A DNA stretch of 64,000 nucleotides from Lunularia cruciata (Eukaryota; Streptophyta; Marchantiopsida; Lunulariales; Lunulariaceae): positions 39,785,034 through 39,849,033 of the forward strand of contig OX419762.1 of assembly GCA_948567375.1 (NCBI GenBank), read 5' to 3'. How positions within the stretch are numbered: the stretch's first letter is position 1; the number at the start of each line of letters is the position of its first letter. Shown in pieces: positions 1-11,686 of this stretch. Position numbers and translations under genes: made by a program. A model generated the notes under the pieces. The model saw only the letters and a list, made by a program, of their open reading frames with translations. It was not told the DNA's origin and searched no databases.

Positions 1-255
1 CCAAAGAAAACCGGAAGTTTCCCCATCTTAACCTCTCACTATCTTTCTTTCTCTCAATTTTTTTCTCTTTTCTTTTCTCTCACTCTATTACTAATAGGGT
101 ATATATAGGACCTACCATCTGAGAATAATCCCTTCTAGGGAACACAAAAGGTTCAGGTTGCTCCAAGATTTCAATAGCAACATCAAATCCTAGAGTGCAT
201 ATTAATCTAACTCTCATGGATAGTTTATCCATAAGTTGAAAGATTATCTCCATCA

Positions 256-720
256 CTAATCTTGAGAACTAGCTGATGAAGGTGGTAGTATTTCTGTAAC
301 TGTACTAAGACTCTCTCCAAGATCCTTCACCAAAGTCTCCAAAATTGCTTTTACCCCACTACACTCATGTCCTATTGGAAGTCCTTCCATTCCACAAACC
401 TCACACAACTCCTTGGTCTTAGATCTTCTCCCTCCTAATCTTGGTGAAGAAGGTCCAACATGCAAACCCAAGTCAAGTAAGCCTCTCCTTTCCCTCAATC
501 TCTTGCTCTCAAAGGTCAATGGACATGAACTTGCCTTATGTCCCTTCTCTCCACATATAAAGCACTTGGACTCACTCTTTCATCCAAGTGGTGTAGGTTT
601 TTGGATCCTCGCAACACTCTCTTCAAATTCTATTGTAAACTCTCTTTTCCTCAAATCCACCCCTAAAATCACCTCAAACCCTTGGAGAACCTTGCATAAT
701 CTCAATTTCCACTCTTGATG
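256..720 (-). pseudogene. Leader ORF of group B element, CCHC protein (degenerate)
   Basis: Same reading as 44220-44717. The C-terminal 87 residues are open, with a CxxC...GHxC cluster (CEVCGMEGLPIGHEC). Upstream, the zinc knuckle CFICGEKGHKASSC is preserved, but an in-frame stop lies just before it. Function unknown. The knuckle suggests nucleic-acid binding, as for Gag nucleocapsids, but this ORF is separate from the real gag, which starts at the window edge. Confidence 0.6.
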
Positions 721-1566
721 ACCCTTCATGTTCCCAAGATGAATCTAAACACTCAAACATGCTTTTTGTTGATCTCAAACTCCTCATGCATGAGATCTCC
801 ACTCTGTAGAAATGACCCTTCCTCACAATGTCACTCAAATTTCCCAACCAGTATGTCACAGTCCTCTGAAACTTTTCACACTTGATCATAACTCTAGGGT
901 ATCCCTCCTTGCAAAATTTCAGATCTTTTCATCAAGCCATTTGGCCTAGATACCTTTCTATTCAGCACACATATTTCAGATTTGGTCTGAAAACCACCCC
1001 CTCACTTCAAAAACTTGTAACTCCCTGCGCAAGAACGATGTTTCTCTAATTTTTGTGGCAGCAGGTAGGATACAATGCATTGAATTTTCTTGGAAATTTT
1101 CAGGAGAATTCACTGAAAATTGAAGAAATGGCAGACTCTGTACAATTTTCTAGAGAGCATGAAGTTGCGGGAGCACTTTACCCTATCAACTTTCAAAAAT
1201 TCTAGCCCAGTACGCATAGTAGCTCTCACAATAATTTCAAGTGTGCTAACTGAAAGATAACCCAAGCTATCATGTGTAGAAATTTCAAGTCCAGATCTCA
1301 AACTTGAGATTTTGCCAAAAATCACCTTAATGTCCAAAATCTGCAATCCACCTCACACAATCTCTCCAATTCCTCTCATGTGTACAAGATGTACAAAATC
1401 ACCTCAAAGACATCATAATGAACTACAGGGTATACAAATAGATCTTGGTTCTCTAACATAAGTTCAGCCCTCTCCTCTCCTAATGTCTTCTCCAAGTGAG
1501 CTCTCATAGCCTCCTTCTGCCTAATGTAGAAAATTGAACGCGGAATATTATCTTGCCTTCTAGAGA

Positions 1567-1585
1567 GGTCCCGACAACGGAACCA
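1567..1585 (-). promoter_or_regulatory. Primer-binding site, tRNA-Asp-like
   Basis: Read on the minus strand it is TGGTTCCGTTGTCGGGACC, five bases inside the LTR end. It resembles the complement of plant tRNA-Asp 3' ends (TGGCGCCGTTGCCGGGGA) and matches the site at 43388 except for one base. Confidence 0.7.
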
Positions 1586-1589
1586 AAAA

Positions 1590-2282
1590 TGTGAGCCGGC
1601 CTGTCTCTCACTCAGGATGAACCTTTGATGGCTATTATGGTAGCCCACCATGGACTAAGAAGGCAAGGAACCCCAATTCCATCATACTCCTCCAAGGCTA
1701 ACACTCCAAGACTCAAGACATTTCTCACTAGAGAACTCAATGAGAGAGAGATAGTTGCAAATGAAAGGATGATGAGTACCTCCTCACCCCTTGTTTATAT
1801 ACTTGTGAAATAGTTACGTACCAAAGTTACTAATTACCGTAGTAACTCAAGTTACTAGACTAAAAGTCAAGTAAAGTCAAAAAGTAGAAAGGAATATCCA
1901 TTCACATGGGCATATTCCCCTAAGCATGTGGTCTTATCTTGACCCAACCACTAAGTCAAGGATTCCTTCACATGGGCTATCCTTGGACAAAAGAAGAATC
2001 CAAAACAAAAAGGCTTGCGGGCCCAAGAGTTCTCAACTCTTTTCTCAAAGCCAAACACCTAGGAATAATACCAAGTCAACACACTAAAATCCAAAATAGT
2101 GGTGCTCATCTTTTCTATTTCCTCTAAAGTAAGGTCCACTTTATCTTAGCTATGACTAACTTTAGCTAACCATGACTAATATATAACCATCCTTTATCTC
2201 TATATAAATAATATCTCTTTAAGTACTTGTAATACCAAGCTAAATATCACAATACCACACACATGCACAAATGGGTGTTACA
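1590..2282 (-). repeat. Group B LTR (5' LTR of the 1-2282 element)
   Basis: On the minus strand it starts TGTAACACCCATTTG and ends GGCTCACA. It is colinear with the two 679-bp LTRs at 42705 and 49827. It carries the TATATAAA box near its promoter-proximal end. Confidence 0.9.
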
Positions 2283-3335
2283 GGACACATAACAATCATG
2301 GTGTTTGTGGATAAGCTTAGTAAGCAAATCCACTTGGCACCTACTTGTGATACCATAGATGCTCTAACCTTAGTGAAAATCTACTTCAACAATGTTTGCA
2401 AGCATCGTGGGATGCCACTTGTACTCATCTCTAACCGTGATCCTTGATTTACTTAGAAATTTTGGCAAGCACTCTTCCAGATACTTGACACCAAGCTTGC
2501 TTTGTCCACGGCCTCTCATCCTCAAACTGATGGAAAAATTGAACATGAAAATTGTACATTGGAAGATATGTTGTGTGCTTTTGTCAATATCTACCATACC
2601 AATTGGGATGAATGTCTTATAGCTGTAGAATTTGCCTACAACAATTCCAAACAGGCAAGCACCGGATTTTCTCCTTTCTTTCTCAATTTTGGCCAAGATC
2701 CGCTTGTCCTAGATTCTTTTCTTGCTCCTCCTCCATCTCAAGTTCCTCATACTTCAACATTCTTGACCACTATATCCCAATCTCTCCAACAAGCCAAATC
2801 TCACCTCCTTGTTACTCAGAGTCGTCAAAAACAATATGCGGACCACCATTGTTGTGATCTCACCTTTGAAGTCTGTGATAAAGTCATGCTATCCTCTAGT
2901 AATCTCCCTCTCCCCCTTGATACCCAAGTTCATAAACTTACCCCTAATTGGATAGGACACTTTGATCTCATCCAAATTGTCTCTTCTGTTGCTTATCAAC
3001 TTGCCTTGCCTTTTCATATGCGTATCCATCCTATCTTTCATGTTTCCAAGTTGAAACCCTTTGTTCCTAACCCCTCTTCCTTTTCCTCTCAAGTCTAACC
3101 TCCCCTTCCTCTTGTCCTTATCAATGTTCATGAGGAGTACGAAGTTGATTGTATCCTTGCACGTTGCCATATTCAACAAGGCCATCGACAACATACGGAG
3201 TAAAAGGTCCTTTGGAAAGAGTATCCTTTTCATGATGCTACATGAGAACCTCTTTCTCACCTCTAGAATGCACAGACGGCCATCTAGGAGTTCGAAGCTT
3301 CATTGGTGATGAGGATGTCACCAATTAGCGGTGGT
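2283..3335 (+). pseudogene. Chromodomain gypsy integrase, 3' part (degenerate)
   Basis: Begins at the junction with the B LTR with an integrase-core sequence (IMVFVDKLSKQIHLAPT) shared with 31190-31260. It runs through a 198-residue open segment at 2502-3098 with the core motif HPQTDGKIEHEN (catalytic Glu) and the YNNS/STGFSPF block. After a stop it continues in a degenerate chromodomain (EEYEVDC...LWKEYPFHDAT, about 3129-3310). The chromodomain family targets integration to methylated-histone chromatin. Stops at several positions make it non-functional. Confidence 0.85.
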
Positions 3336-3341
3336 GGAATA

Positions 3342-3717
3342 TGTAACAATACGGAGTTTAACAACAAAGTTAGTAGGGCTAACAAAGTAGAAAATAAGAA
3401 AAATTAGCCTAGAATATTCTAGAAGTATCTAGGAAGCTTCTTGGAAAGCTTCTCAGCTAGCTTAGCTTGCACCTCAAGTAAGTAGCTTCTGAAAGGAAGC
3501 TTCTAGAAGCTTCCAACTAGCTTAGCTTGCACTCCAAGTAGGCAGCTTCTAGAAGGAAGCTTCTTGAGAAGCTTCTCAAGGGGCTTGTATGCTACCTGTA
3601 AATACCAAAGCCAAAGCTCATACTAGGCATTCGGAGTTTCCCTCATTCAAGTGTCCCAATGTGAGCTTCCATTCTCCTATTTCTCTCCTCGGTCTTGGTC
3701 TTTTACATTACTCCTCC
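3342..3717 (+). repeat. Group C 3' LTR
   Basis: TGTAACAA...CTTTTACA, 376 bp, directly after the chromodomain end. Colinear with the 403-bp LTR at 32234-32636. It includes several AGCTTCTAGAAGGAAGCTTC-like segments that form local inverted repeats. Confidence 0.85.
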
Positions 3718-4111
3718 AAGACACAAATCATTGCTCACTAGAGGATTCAATGAGAGAGAGATAGTTGCAAATGAAAAGATGATGAGTAACTCCTCACCCT
3801 TAGTTTATATACTTGTGAAATAGTTACACATCAAAGTTACTAATTATTGTAGTAACTCAAGTTACTAGGCTAAAAGTCAAATAAAGTCTAAAGTCTAAAG
3901 TCTAAAGGAATATCCATACTCATGGTAATATTCTCCTAAGCATGTGGTCTTATCTTGACCTAATTACTAAGTCAAGGATTCCTTCACATGAGCTATCCTT
4001 GGATTATAGAAGAATCTAAAACAAAAAGGCTTGTGGGTCCAAGAGTTCTTAACTCTTTCCTCAAAGCCAAACACCTAAGAATAATACCAAGTCAATCTAT
4101 TAGAATCCAAA
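3718..4111 (-). repeat. Group B LTR fragment
   Basis: About 390 bp colinear with the middle of the LTR at 1590-2282 but more diverged. It starts abruptly at the end of the C LTR, so the C element was probably inserted into this older B LTR. A small (AAAGTCT) triplication lies near 3884-3904. Confidence 0.75.
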
Positions 4112-5365
4112 ATATATATTCTGAAACTTGAATGTATTCTGAAATTTGATATTAGGATGAACAACATCCAACTAATCCACTAGCTATGCACTACAAATGT
4201 GTAGTGGATTTGGTTACAATGCCTATTGGTGTATGAAATGCGTACTCAGCATTGGCACAAGAAGATTTATCTATCCAAGTAGAAAGGAGAGCTTTGTGGA
4301 AAAAATCCACCAAAGGTATTTGTAGGTTTCTTTTGGAAGATGTAATTTGTCAATAAAATTATGTAGGGAAAATCATAGTAAATTGTGGATAATTAGACAC
4401 TCATGAGGCTAGGGAGTTTCTTGAGAAGTGTGGGGTTAAGGTAGCACTCACTATGACTTACAATTCAAAAGGAAGTGCCAAGAGCAAGCAAGGCCATCCT
4501 CTAGTAGTGAAGGATACTGTTAAGGCTTGTAGAGGAAGAGCAAGGGAATGACCAATGATGTTGCGATTTGCATTATGGACCCATAATGCAAATAGAAACA
4601 TCCTTGGTCACACCACTGCTAGCATGCTTCTACTATGAGTGATCACACTACTCATAGCTTGCTTATTGGGTTTATGCCAACAAAGCTAATGCAAGGAAAA
4701 AAGCCAATCATGCCTATCAAGGATCATGTGCACACATGGAGTGTACTAGTGTGGGAAGATAATCTTACAAAAGCAAGGAAAAAAGCCAATCATGCCTATC
4801 AAGGATCATGTGCACACATAGAGTGTACTAGTATGGGAAGATAATCTCACTAAAGAAGAATTGTTAGCCTTGCACATTCATCAATTGGAGAGACAACATG
4901 AGGATGTAGAGCTTGCATTGGAGAGACTTAAGAAATCATGTTTAAAGAATAAGGAAAGATTTGACCAGTAGCATTGGTTGAGACCTAAGAAAATTAAAGA
5001 AGGAGACTAGGTGTTGGTATACGACAATGGCCTTGAAAACCAACATGGAGCTCTAAGGAGGTTCTCTCAACAGTTTGGACCGTATGTTGTGGAAATTGCC
5101 TATGATAATGCTACATACTCCTTGAGAGAATTGGATAGAACTAGGTTGAAAGTACCAATGGCCAGGAAACATGTGAAAATCTTTAAGAGACATAAGAAGG
5201 AAATAGACATGGAGAAGATTGAGGATGAGTCCAATATCCTAAGTGACAATGAAAGCTTGGGACTAAAGATAATAGAAGAAGAGATCATGGATGAGCAAGA
5301 GATTTCTGTTTAGCACTAACACAACTTGTACATTCCAAAAGATGCACAAGTTTAGAGGAGGCGGA
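4112..5365 (+). pseudogene. Another Ty3/gypsy integrase remnant (RNase H/integrase to C-terminus)
   Basis: Degenerate translation shows integrase-core segments (YNSKGSAKSKQGH, RARE*PMMLRFALW, THSLLIGFMPTKLMQG, PIMPIKDHVHTW). It ends in a 100-residue open stretch at 5011-5313 with the typical C-terminal beta-barrel sequence FGPYVVEIAYDNATYSLREL. Frames shift and stops are frequent. It is not the same family as groups A-D. A purine-rich stretch just before 5366 could be its polypurine tract. Confidence 0.7.
4691..4854 (+). repeat. 82-bp tandem duplication inside integrase remnant
   Basis: Unit 4691-4772 is repeated at 4773-4854 with few differences. It duplicates the PIMPIKDHVHTW coding segment and shifts the downstream frame. 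Confidence 0.9.
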
Positions 5366-7082
5366 TGTCATGTTGTGGTTTGGCTACTACGGGAATTACC
5401 TATGTGTGTCTTTATGATAGATATTTTATCTAAAGTGTACCATATGGTGCACACGTGTCCATGTTAGTAATCCAATGCCCTCTAGTTTTGTTTGTCATTC
5501 TAACCTTATATTGAGTCCTTTTGTTTGTTTTTCAAGGTTTTAGTTTCATCCAATATGATTTTAGTAGTTTCATCTATTTCATTTTGGTTCTTTAAGTAGT
5601 GTTTAGAAGGGCTATGACTCTATGGAATTTAGTTGTGAAAGGAGATAAATAGGAAAAAAGTCCCTCCATTTTGGTTGGTCCATGTAGAACATATCATGGT
5701 CCTTAGTTCATGAGGGTTTTTAGGGGCTTTTTGGGAGGGAGGTTCTCCACATATGGGGACAATTGGATTTGGTCACGAGAGAGATCAAGGGTGGCTTTCT
5801 CATCTTCAAAAGGAAATGAAGACAAAAGAAGGAAAGAAAGAACAAGAAAAGGGGAGCAAAAGGTCTGGAGTTTTATGGGCTGTGGACTGAAAGGATATCA
5901 GGAAATGAAGGCAGGAAAGGAAATTGGTAGGGAGGAAAGGAAATAGAAGGCAGAGAGGAAAAAGGAAATCAGCAAAGATAAGGAAACAAAGGCAGGAATG
6001 GGAATCAAAGCAACATGAAAGGAAATAAGCAGTAGGAAAGGAAATTGAAGGACATGAAAGGAAATTGGAAGGAAGAGAAAAGATCAGGAAACAAAGGCAA
6101 GGGAAGGAAACAAAAGTAAAGAGAAGAAAAGGAAATGAGGGCAAAAACGGAAGGAGAAATCAAAAAGGAAAGGAGAAACTAGGGGCAGATTAGAAAAACT
6201 AGAGCAGAAAGGAAGGAAGAGGAGGGAGGACTTGGGAGCTCCGGCTGCTGCAACTAATGTTGTGCAAAAGGCTGGTGGTCATAATTGTGGGTGTTCTCTT
6301 TTTTGCATGGCCTGTGCATTGGATTTTCTTTTCAAATTGTCGAGAGGAGATTGGATTTAGCTTATAGTTGAGTGAGGAGAGTGTGTGGATAAAGGGAATT
6401 GAAGTTGAGTGGCATAGAAGGGAATCTATTTTGAAGAAGAGAATTCAAAGACAACCTGGTCAATTACCAAACTGCCACTCTATGTAAGTTTTGATGTTCC
6501 AGTTGAGGAGATATGCCTACCCAAAACTGGGAGGTCTATTGTCTCCACAAAATTTATCGACTGTGTGATTTGGCTCATCATCTGCTCAGTGGCAAATGTG
6601 AAGGAACTAAGCATAGGGTAGTGAAGCTCATGTGATGGGATATAATTTGGACTCAAGAATCACTCATATCTATACAATAAAGGTGAAGTTCTGGATGATC
6701 AAATTTAAGTTCCAGGTTCTGGTTTTCTTTTAATGTGCTAAGCATTGATAACTACTGTTTAGTTGATGCGTGAATTTCTTGGTCAGACCTTTTAGGATTC
6801 TTGTGATAGGGTTTAGGATGAAGCTTGTTTAGTTCACATTATTCAAGTTCAAGGTGATATGCTAAATGTAAGCGACTTGTCATAAGGATTACACTACATA
6901 CCACTTTGTGTCACAACATTTAAAAGATCTAGGAAAGAAATCATGTTGGACCTTACAAGTTGGACTTGGAAATCAAAGTAAGTTGGTTTAGGGTGGCTCC
7001 AATGATAGTTACACACGTATCAAGTTTCACCTTGTCCACTATAGCTAAATGAAAGGTGTATTCCCAAGCAAGTCATCATATG
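5366..7082 (+). repeat. Candidate LTR and flank of the 4112 element; no gene seen
   Basis: Starts TGTCATGTTGTGG right after a purine-rich run (AGAGGAGGCGGA), as expected for a polypurine tract and LTR start. The LTR end was not located and no second copy is in the window, so the right limit is only where group A sequence begins. There is no credible ORF. The 78- and 112-residue open frames at 5710-6144 are by-products of the purine-rich tract. Confidence 0.4.
5795..6225 (+). repeat. Purine-rich (AGGAAA)n-like tract
   Basis: About 430 bases almost wholly A and G on the plus strand, with irregular GGAAAGGAAAT-type repeats. It lies inside the candidate LTR and may be a degenerate microsatellite. 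Confidence 0.85.
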
Positions 7083-7707
7083 ACACCGGTATGGAAACCT
7101 ATTGCCCGCTCTCTCTCATTAGCATTGGGTTCCACCAACTATTGTAATTGTGAGTCCCAAACAAGTCCAAGATCTCTCTCCTTATAAGCATGGGAGGTTA
7201 GGAAACTCATGAGTGTAGGTAAAGCAACTCTAGGTTTCCCAACAAGGTTCACCACTACCATCAATCATTCTCACCATCTGAGACTAGCATCCAACATCTA
7301 GAATATCATTGACAATAAAGTGGGCTAGTCGTTGAATCTCATCATATGCACATTGTAAAATCTCTCTATGTAAGAGATGTCTACCAAAGATGAAGATGAT
7401 GAGCCCATGATCCAACTTAAGCTATATAAAAAACATGGCAAGTCCAATCCAAGACCAAAATTGATGTGTACTTGCTACTTCTTGTGTGCAAGGATCACCC
7501 GTCAAAAGGACATTCTCCAAAATGTATGTTGGAGAAACTACCTAATGAACCTAGAGATGTTGTAACATATATAAAATCTCCCAAAATTTACCCAAATGGG
7601 GATCCTATAGACCTTAGACTTGTTTGGTATGGGAATATCCTTGACATGGCCATCCAAAAATCACCAAATGAATGGTACTATATCTCTCCAAATCCTTTTA
7701 TGGTATA
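7083..7707 (-). pseudogene. Fragment of the retrotransposon methyltransferase domain
   Basis: Reverse complement matches 52965-53590 of element A, covering methyltransferase motif IV to motif IX. The motif IV region still reads as a WPCQG-like segment, followed by the ENV region. Its left limit is where similarity fades near 7083. At 7707 it joins group A LTR sequence directly, so gag, protease and motif I are missing. The plus-strand ORFs here are antisense artefacts. Confidence 0.8.
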
Positions 7708-9228
7708 GATATGAGTCCACCAATTTTGAAACAACAAATGAAGGTGGACCAATTGGCTGAGGTACCAATCTAGGAACCAAAAATCCAAGGTTTAAACCCT
7801 ATTGTGTACAATCCTAAAGGACTGGCTAATTTTTCCAAAAGACTACCACAAAACCATCTAAGCTAACCTCATTCCGACAAGTTAGCTCTTTTAGGCCTTC
7901 ATAGCCTCTCTAGCCCAAAACTCTATGCCTTGAAGCCATTTAAGCTAGCTAGGCTCATGCAAGCAAGTTGGCTCTTCTTGGCACCTTTAGGCATTAATAG
8001 CCTCTCTAACCCACAACTCTATACCTTGAAGCCATCTACACTAGCTAGCCTCATGCTAGCAAGTTTGCCCTCGGTTGCTTCTTTAGTCCATAACTTTGTG
8101 CCTCAAAGTCTCTAAAGCCAAATAAGAACTTTCTTTTTGCCACATCAAACACTCTCCAATCTGGCTAACCTTTTCCAAATCTAACACATCTCCAAATCTA
8201 GCCAACTTTTGCTAACTTGACCTATGAACCTCTCCAATCTGGTTAACCTTTGCTAACTTGATGTCTGAACTTAGCCGACCTCCACCAACTCAAATGTCCA
8301 AATTAGGTCAATCCTCTACTAACTTGATAGAAATCCAAGCCTTTTGCCAATTAGGAGTTTGTGTAACCTCCACCAAATTTGGCACACGTCTAAATTTGGT
8401 TGACCTTTGCCAAGTCAAACCTCCAAATCATGCAATCCTCCACCAACTTGATAGATCTCCAAGTCTTTTGCCAATCTGGAGAACCCCTAAATCCTTTGCT
8501 AAAATAACCCAATCTTTCCAATTTAGGAAATAGGGAATTCCAATCCTCAATTTGACCTTAATTTCATAGAATTTGAGCACACCATCCACTCAATTCTCAA
8601 CTTGATCGTCAATCTATAGCCAATTCCACAATGCACACAATCTACTCAATTTAAATCAAAATCAAATAAAAATAATCAAAGGTTCCATCAATCAAGAAGT
8701 GCTTTTGTACATCATTTGCTCAATTTTTAATCTATAGCAAATTCCATAATGCACACAATCCATTCAACTAAAATCAAAATCATGTAATAACAATTGAAGG
8801 TACTATTAATTGCACCAAGCTTGGAGATACCACCAACACCCATAGTTTCTTGCACTTGATTTCTCCTTAATGCACACTTCTCTAATGTGATTAGTTTGAT
8901 CACACACTCAAATCAAATCAGAAACTCAACACTCAACTCTATGTATTACCAACAATGAGCATTGATTACATTGTCAAGCCATACCCACTATTATGCATAT
9001 AAACATCACTACACAACATACATAATTTTCTACATCATACACAAAAGAAGCACAAATCATGCATAAGTCATACATGAACTCTAAAGTGCAACAATAATCA
9101 GTTCATTCTTCCACTCGAATCACACTCAATCAGATTGATACTCGATCCTTCACTTAACAATTTACCAATAATCAAGCACTAATTATGGTCAAGTCACACC
9201 CACTCTAGCTAAGAGACTCCAAGTAATG
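7708..9228 (-). repeat. Group A LTR, 3' portion (interrupted, with internal duplication)
   Basis: Reverse complement is colinear with the LTRs at 40243-41620 and 27689-29003 (the GCTAGC-rich stretch, the GGTATCTCCAAGCTTGG block and the AAGTCACACCCACT block). About 8990-9080 holds sequence otherwise found next to the pol end at 19259-19313/21195-21235. After it an LTR block is repeated (about 8870-8990 and 9080-9224). The LTR resumes at 18942 after the inserted block. No gene. Confidence 0.7.
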
Positions 9229-9795
9229 TTGTTATGTTGTGGTTTGCATAACTAGTAAAAAGGAGTTTAGTATAGTTTATCTCCACATTGTTGGAGTAGA
9301 TTTTAGAACAAATCCCACGGTTGAAGTATTGCCATGTGAGCAATGTATGTAAGTCTCCATGACTGGCCACATGGATAATGGTCTTGTACTCTTTGAGTGC
9401 TCTTATGTATATAGTTGGTGGAGCGTTGATAGATTGGTGTGTTTTAGTTTTAGGAGTCTTGAGCAAGAGGACAACGTGGAGAGTGTGAGGGTTGTAGTAG
9501 AGCGTGGGTGCTAGAGCACCAAGAGGAAGCACTTAAGTAGGAGATGTCATGTGCTCCTAATGTATTATTCTTGAATCCTTTTCTTATCAAGCTTCAGATT
9601 CTAAATCATGATGAACTTAGATTGGATGGTCATGCAATTTGGAGCTGCATTCATGGAGTCAATGATGGAAAGCCCGAATCCAATTGTTCTTCCTATGCTT
9701 ACTTATGCGTAGGTTGGTGACTTGAAAATCTATGTGCTATTATAAATTGAGAACGACTTGATGTTGTCCAATGGCTTCAAGTTGGAGTTGTGGGG

Positions 9796-11686
9796 TGTGG
9801 TACACACATTTTTCATTTTGGATAAGTTTCAAAGAAGAAGTGCATTACTGAAACCAAATTGAACACAAATGGAGAAGAAACAATGAGAAACATGTATTTT
9901 GATTTGACCCAAAGAAGTTGAATTTGTGTTAGAGGAAGAAGGACTCAGATTGGATCAGATCCAAAGAAGCTTAATTCATGTCAAAGGGAGAGGAGGAAGG
10001 AGGTCAGACGCCAAAAGAAGGTACTTTGCATCGAAATGAAGGTTGTAGGTCGGGATTAGTGCGGGGGCCATATCTTAATGACCACATGTCCAAATCATGT
10101 TTGCTATGTCTCGTTGAAAGCATCTTGTTTAGGGCTTTTCATTGCCACCAAAATTGTAAAGTTTAGAGGTTTTTAGTAGAAGTTACAAGCATTTGAAATT
10201 TTGGGAGTAGATGTATAAAGTAATTTAGTGTCTTCGGGTTCACAGTACTTCAGGTCTATGTTCTTCGGGTTTGTACTACTTTGGGTTAGAAGTTTCTTTG
10301 CCTTAGGATGAAGGTGACTAGATCTGAGGTAGTCGGACCGCAAAGTGCAGTGAAGGTGACTTGGGGAGTCTTGCCAGAGGCATCAGAGGAAGTTAGCATA
10401 GGGAAAGAAGATATTTATGATACCCATGACTTCAATTTCTGTTTTGATTGAAGATAAGATAGGATTAGAAGAGAAATAGTAGTAGTGAATGAACCTAAAG
10501 TGCAAGATCAGATAGTAAATGTCTTTAGGTCAGTTACATGAGTGCTTAGGGGAAATTGGGTTACAAATTGAAGCCGTAGATAGCGTACCTATGCTTTCAA
10601 TTACAATTCTTGATAAGGATGTAGTAGAATTAGCAAAGGAATTGATAGTAGTTAGACCCAAAGTAAGAGAAGTAGGAGTGCAAGTGTCTTTGGATTTGAC
10701 ACTTGACATTAGAGAGGAGTGGGTTAGAAGATACGGAAGTAAATAGATTACCTATGAGTTTAATTGTAGATCAAGAAAAAGAAGTGTTAGAATTGGTAGA
10801 AGAATTGGTAGTTGGTAAACCCAAAGATAGAGTAGTATGTGAGGTTACTTCAAGATTGGAAGCCAAAGTCAAAGTAGACATTGGATTGGAGTAGTAACAA
10901 TTTTGAGATTTAAAGCGGTAGATATGAAGAGGTGCCTTATCATTTTGGATCTACAGGTAGGAAGAGTTGTTAGGAAATGGTATAGATGTTAGTAACTATC
11001 GATTGCTCTACTATTTAAAGGAGGCATTTGTAGTGTTATGTTGTTCAATGCTAATAATTTCTGATAATAGATAAAGCAAAGTGCTATGAAACAGTGCTCA
11101 TCACTTGAGTTTAATTCCGAGTATCAATGTTGCGTGTGTGTTTGTGAGTGTGTGGAGAATTTTGAAGTGCAAATCAATGTGTGTTGGATGTTGGATTCCG
11201 CAACCTTGATCTTCATTTTGTGTGTTTGATCCTGAGTGAAGTGCAATCAAACAATGCCTTGATAGATCTGAGAGGAATTGTAGTGTTGGTAGTATTCTTA
11301 GTTGTGAGTGCAGCGTAGTGTTGATGTGGAGCAATTTCAATCAAAGAAGTTGTGCTTTCAGTGGAGGGGTGGAACACAATTTTGAAGTTAAGTCATTTTG
11401 CAATGAGGTGCCATTTTTGGGAGAGATTGAATCATCACAATCACAATTGTTTGGAAAGATTTGATGGAGTTGTGATTAAATGTGACAAATTGTTGTGAAG
11501 AGACTACAAGTCAGTGCTTGTTACTCTCTTCTGGGTGTAGTTTCTACCTGAGATATTAAAGAAGAATCCAAGAAGAATTAATTTGGTTACTTTGCTTTGT
11601 ATTTGACCAATTCTGAATAGTATCTTTGTGGGAACAAACTTTACTTATTTGAGTACTACAAAAGTGATATTTGCTGGGTTGTCACA
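9796..11686 (+). mobile_element. Group H TG...CA element, complete 1.9-kb copy with TSD TGGGG
   Basis: Starts TGTGGTAC, ends GTTGTCACA and is flanked by perfect TGGGG duplications (9791-9795, 11687-11691). Ends and length match the copy at 19314-21194. The 3' 700 bp match the 3' regions of the H copies at 36299 and 61253. No RT or transposase is present. The LTR-type ends and 5-bp duplication fit a solo LTR or a non-autonomous LTR-type element. Confidence 0.75.
10309..10894 (+). pseudogene. Group H coiled-coil protein, C-terminal remnant
   Basis: Starts ATGAAGGTGACTAGATCTGAG and ends in an acidic C-terminus (VDQEKEVLELVEELV...VDIGLE). This is homologous to the ends of the H proteins at 36979 and 62047 (SDQEKELLDLVEEVE...VDIGSD). 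A frame change near 10735 and stops near 10450 break it. The long middle part with the coiled coil is absent compared with the 36979 copy. Function unknown. Confidence 0.5.

Larger units (their letters stand above)
1..2282 (-). mobile_element. Group B Ty3/gypsy element, 5' part (gag start, leader, PBS, 5' LTR)
   Basis: Reverse complement of the 5' part of the near-intact element at 42705-50505, and it runs off the left edge. Bases 1-27 are the antisense of the first codons of gag (the same start MGKLPVFFG as at 44952). Then come the leader with its zinc-knuckle ORF, the PBS and a 693-bp LTR. Many point differences and small indels separate it from the 42705 copy, so it is older. It lies in the integrase region of the chromodomain element that continues at 2283. 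Confidence 0.9.

Noticed and set aside
5710-6144. ORFs of 78 and 112 codons
   Set aside because: Low-complexity products of the purine-rich tract (Lys/Glu/Arg on one strand, Ser/Phe/Leu/Pro on the other).
7377-7708. Plus-strand ORFs of 62 and 80 codons
   Set aside because: They are the antisense of the methyltransferase fragment at 7083-7707. The same antisense frame exists opposite element A at 53167-53403.
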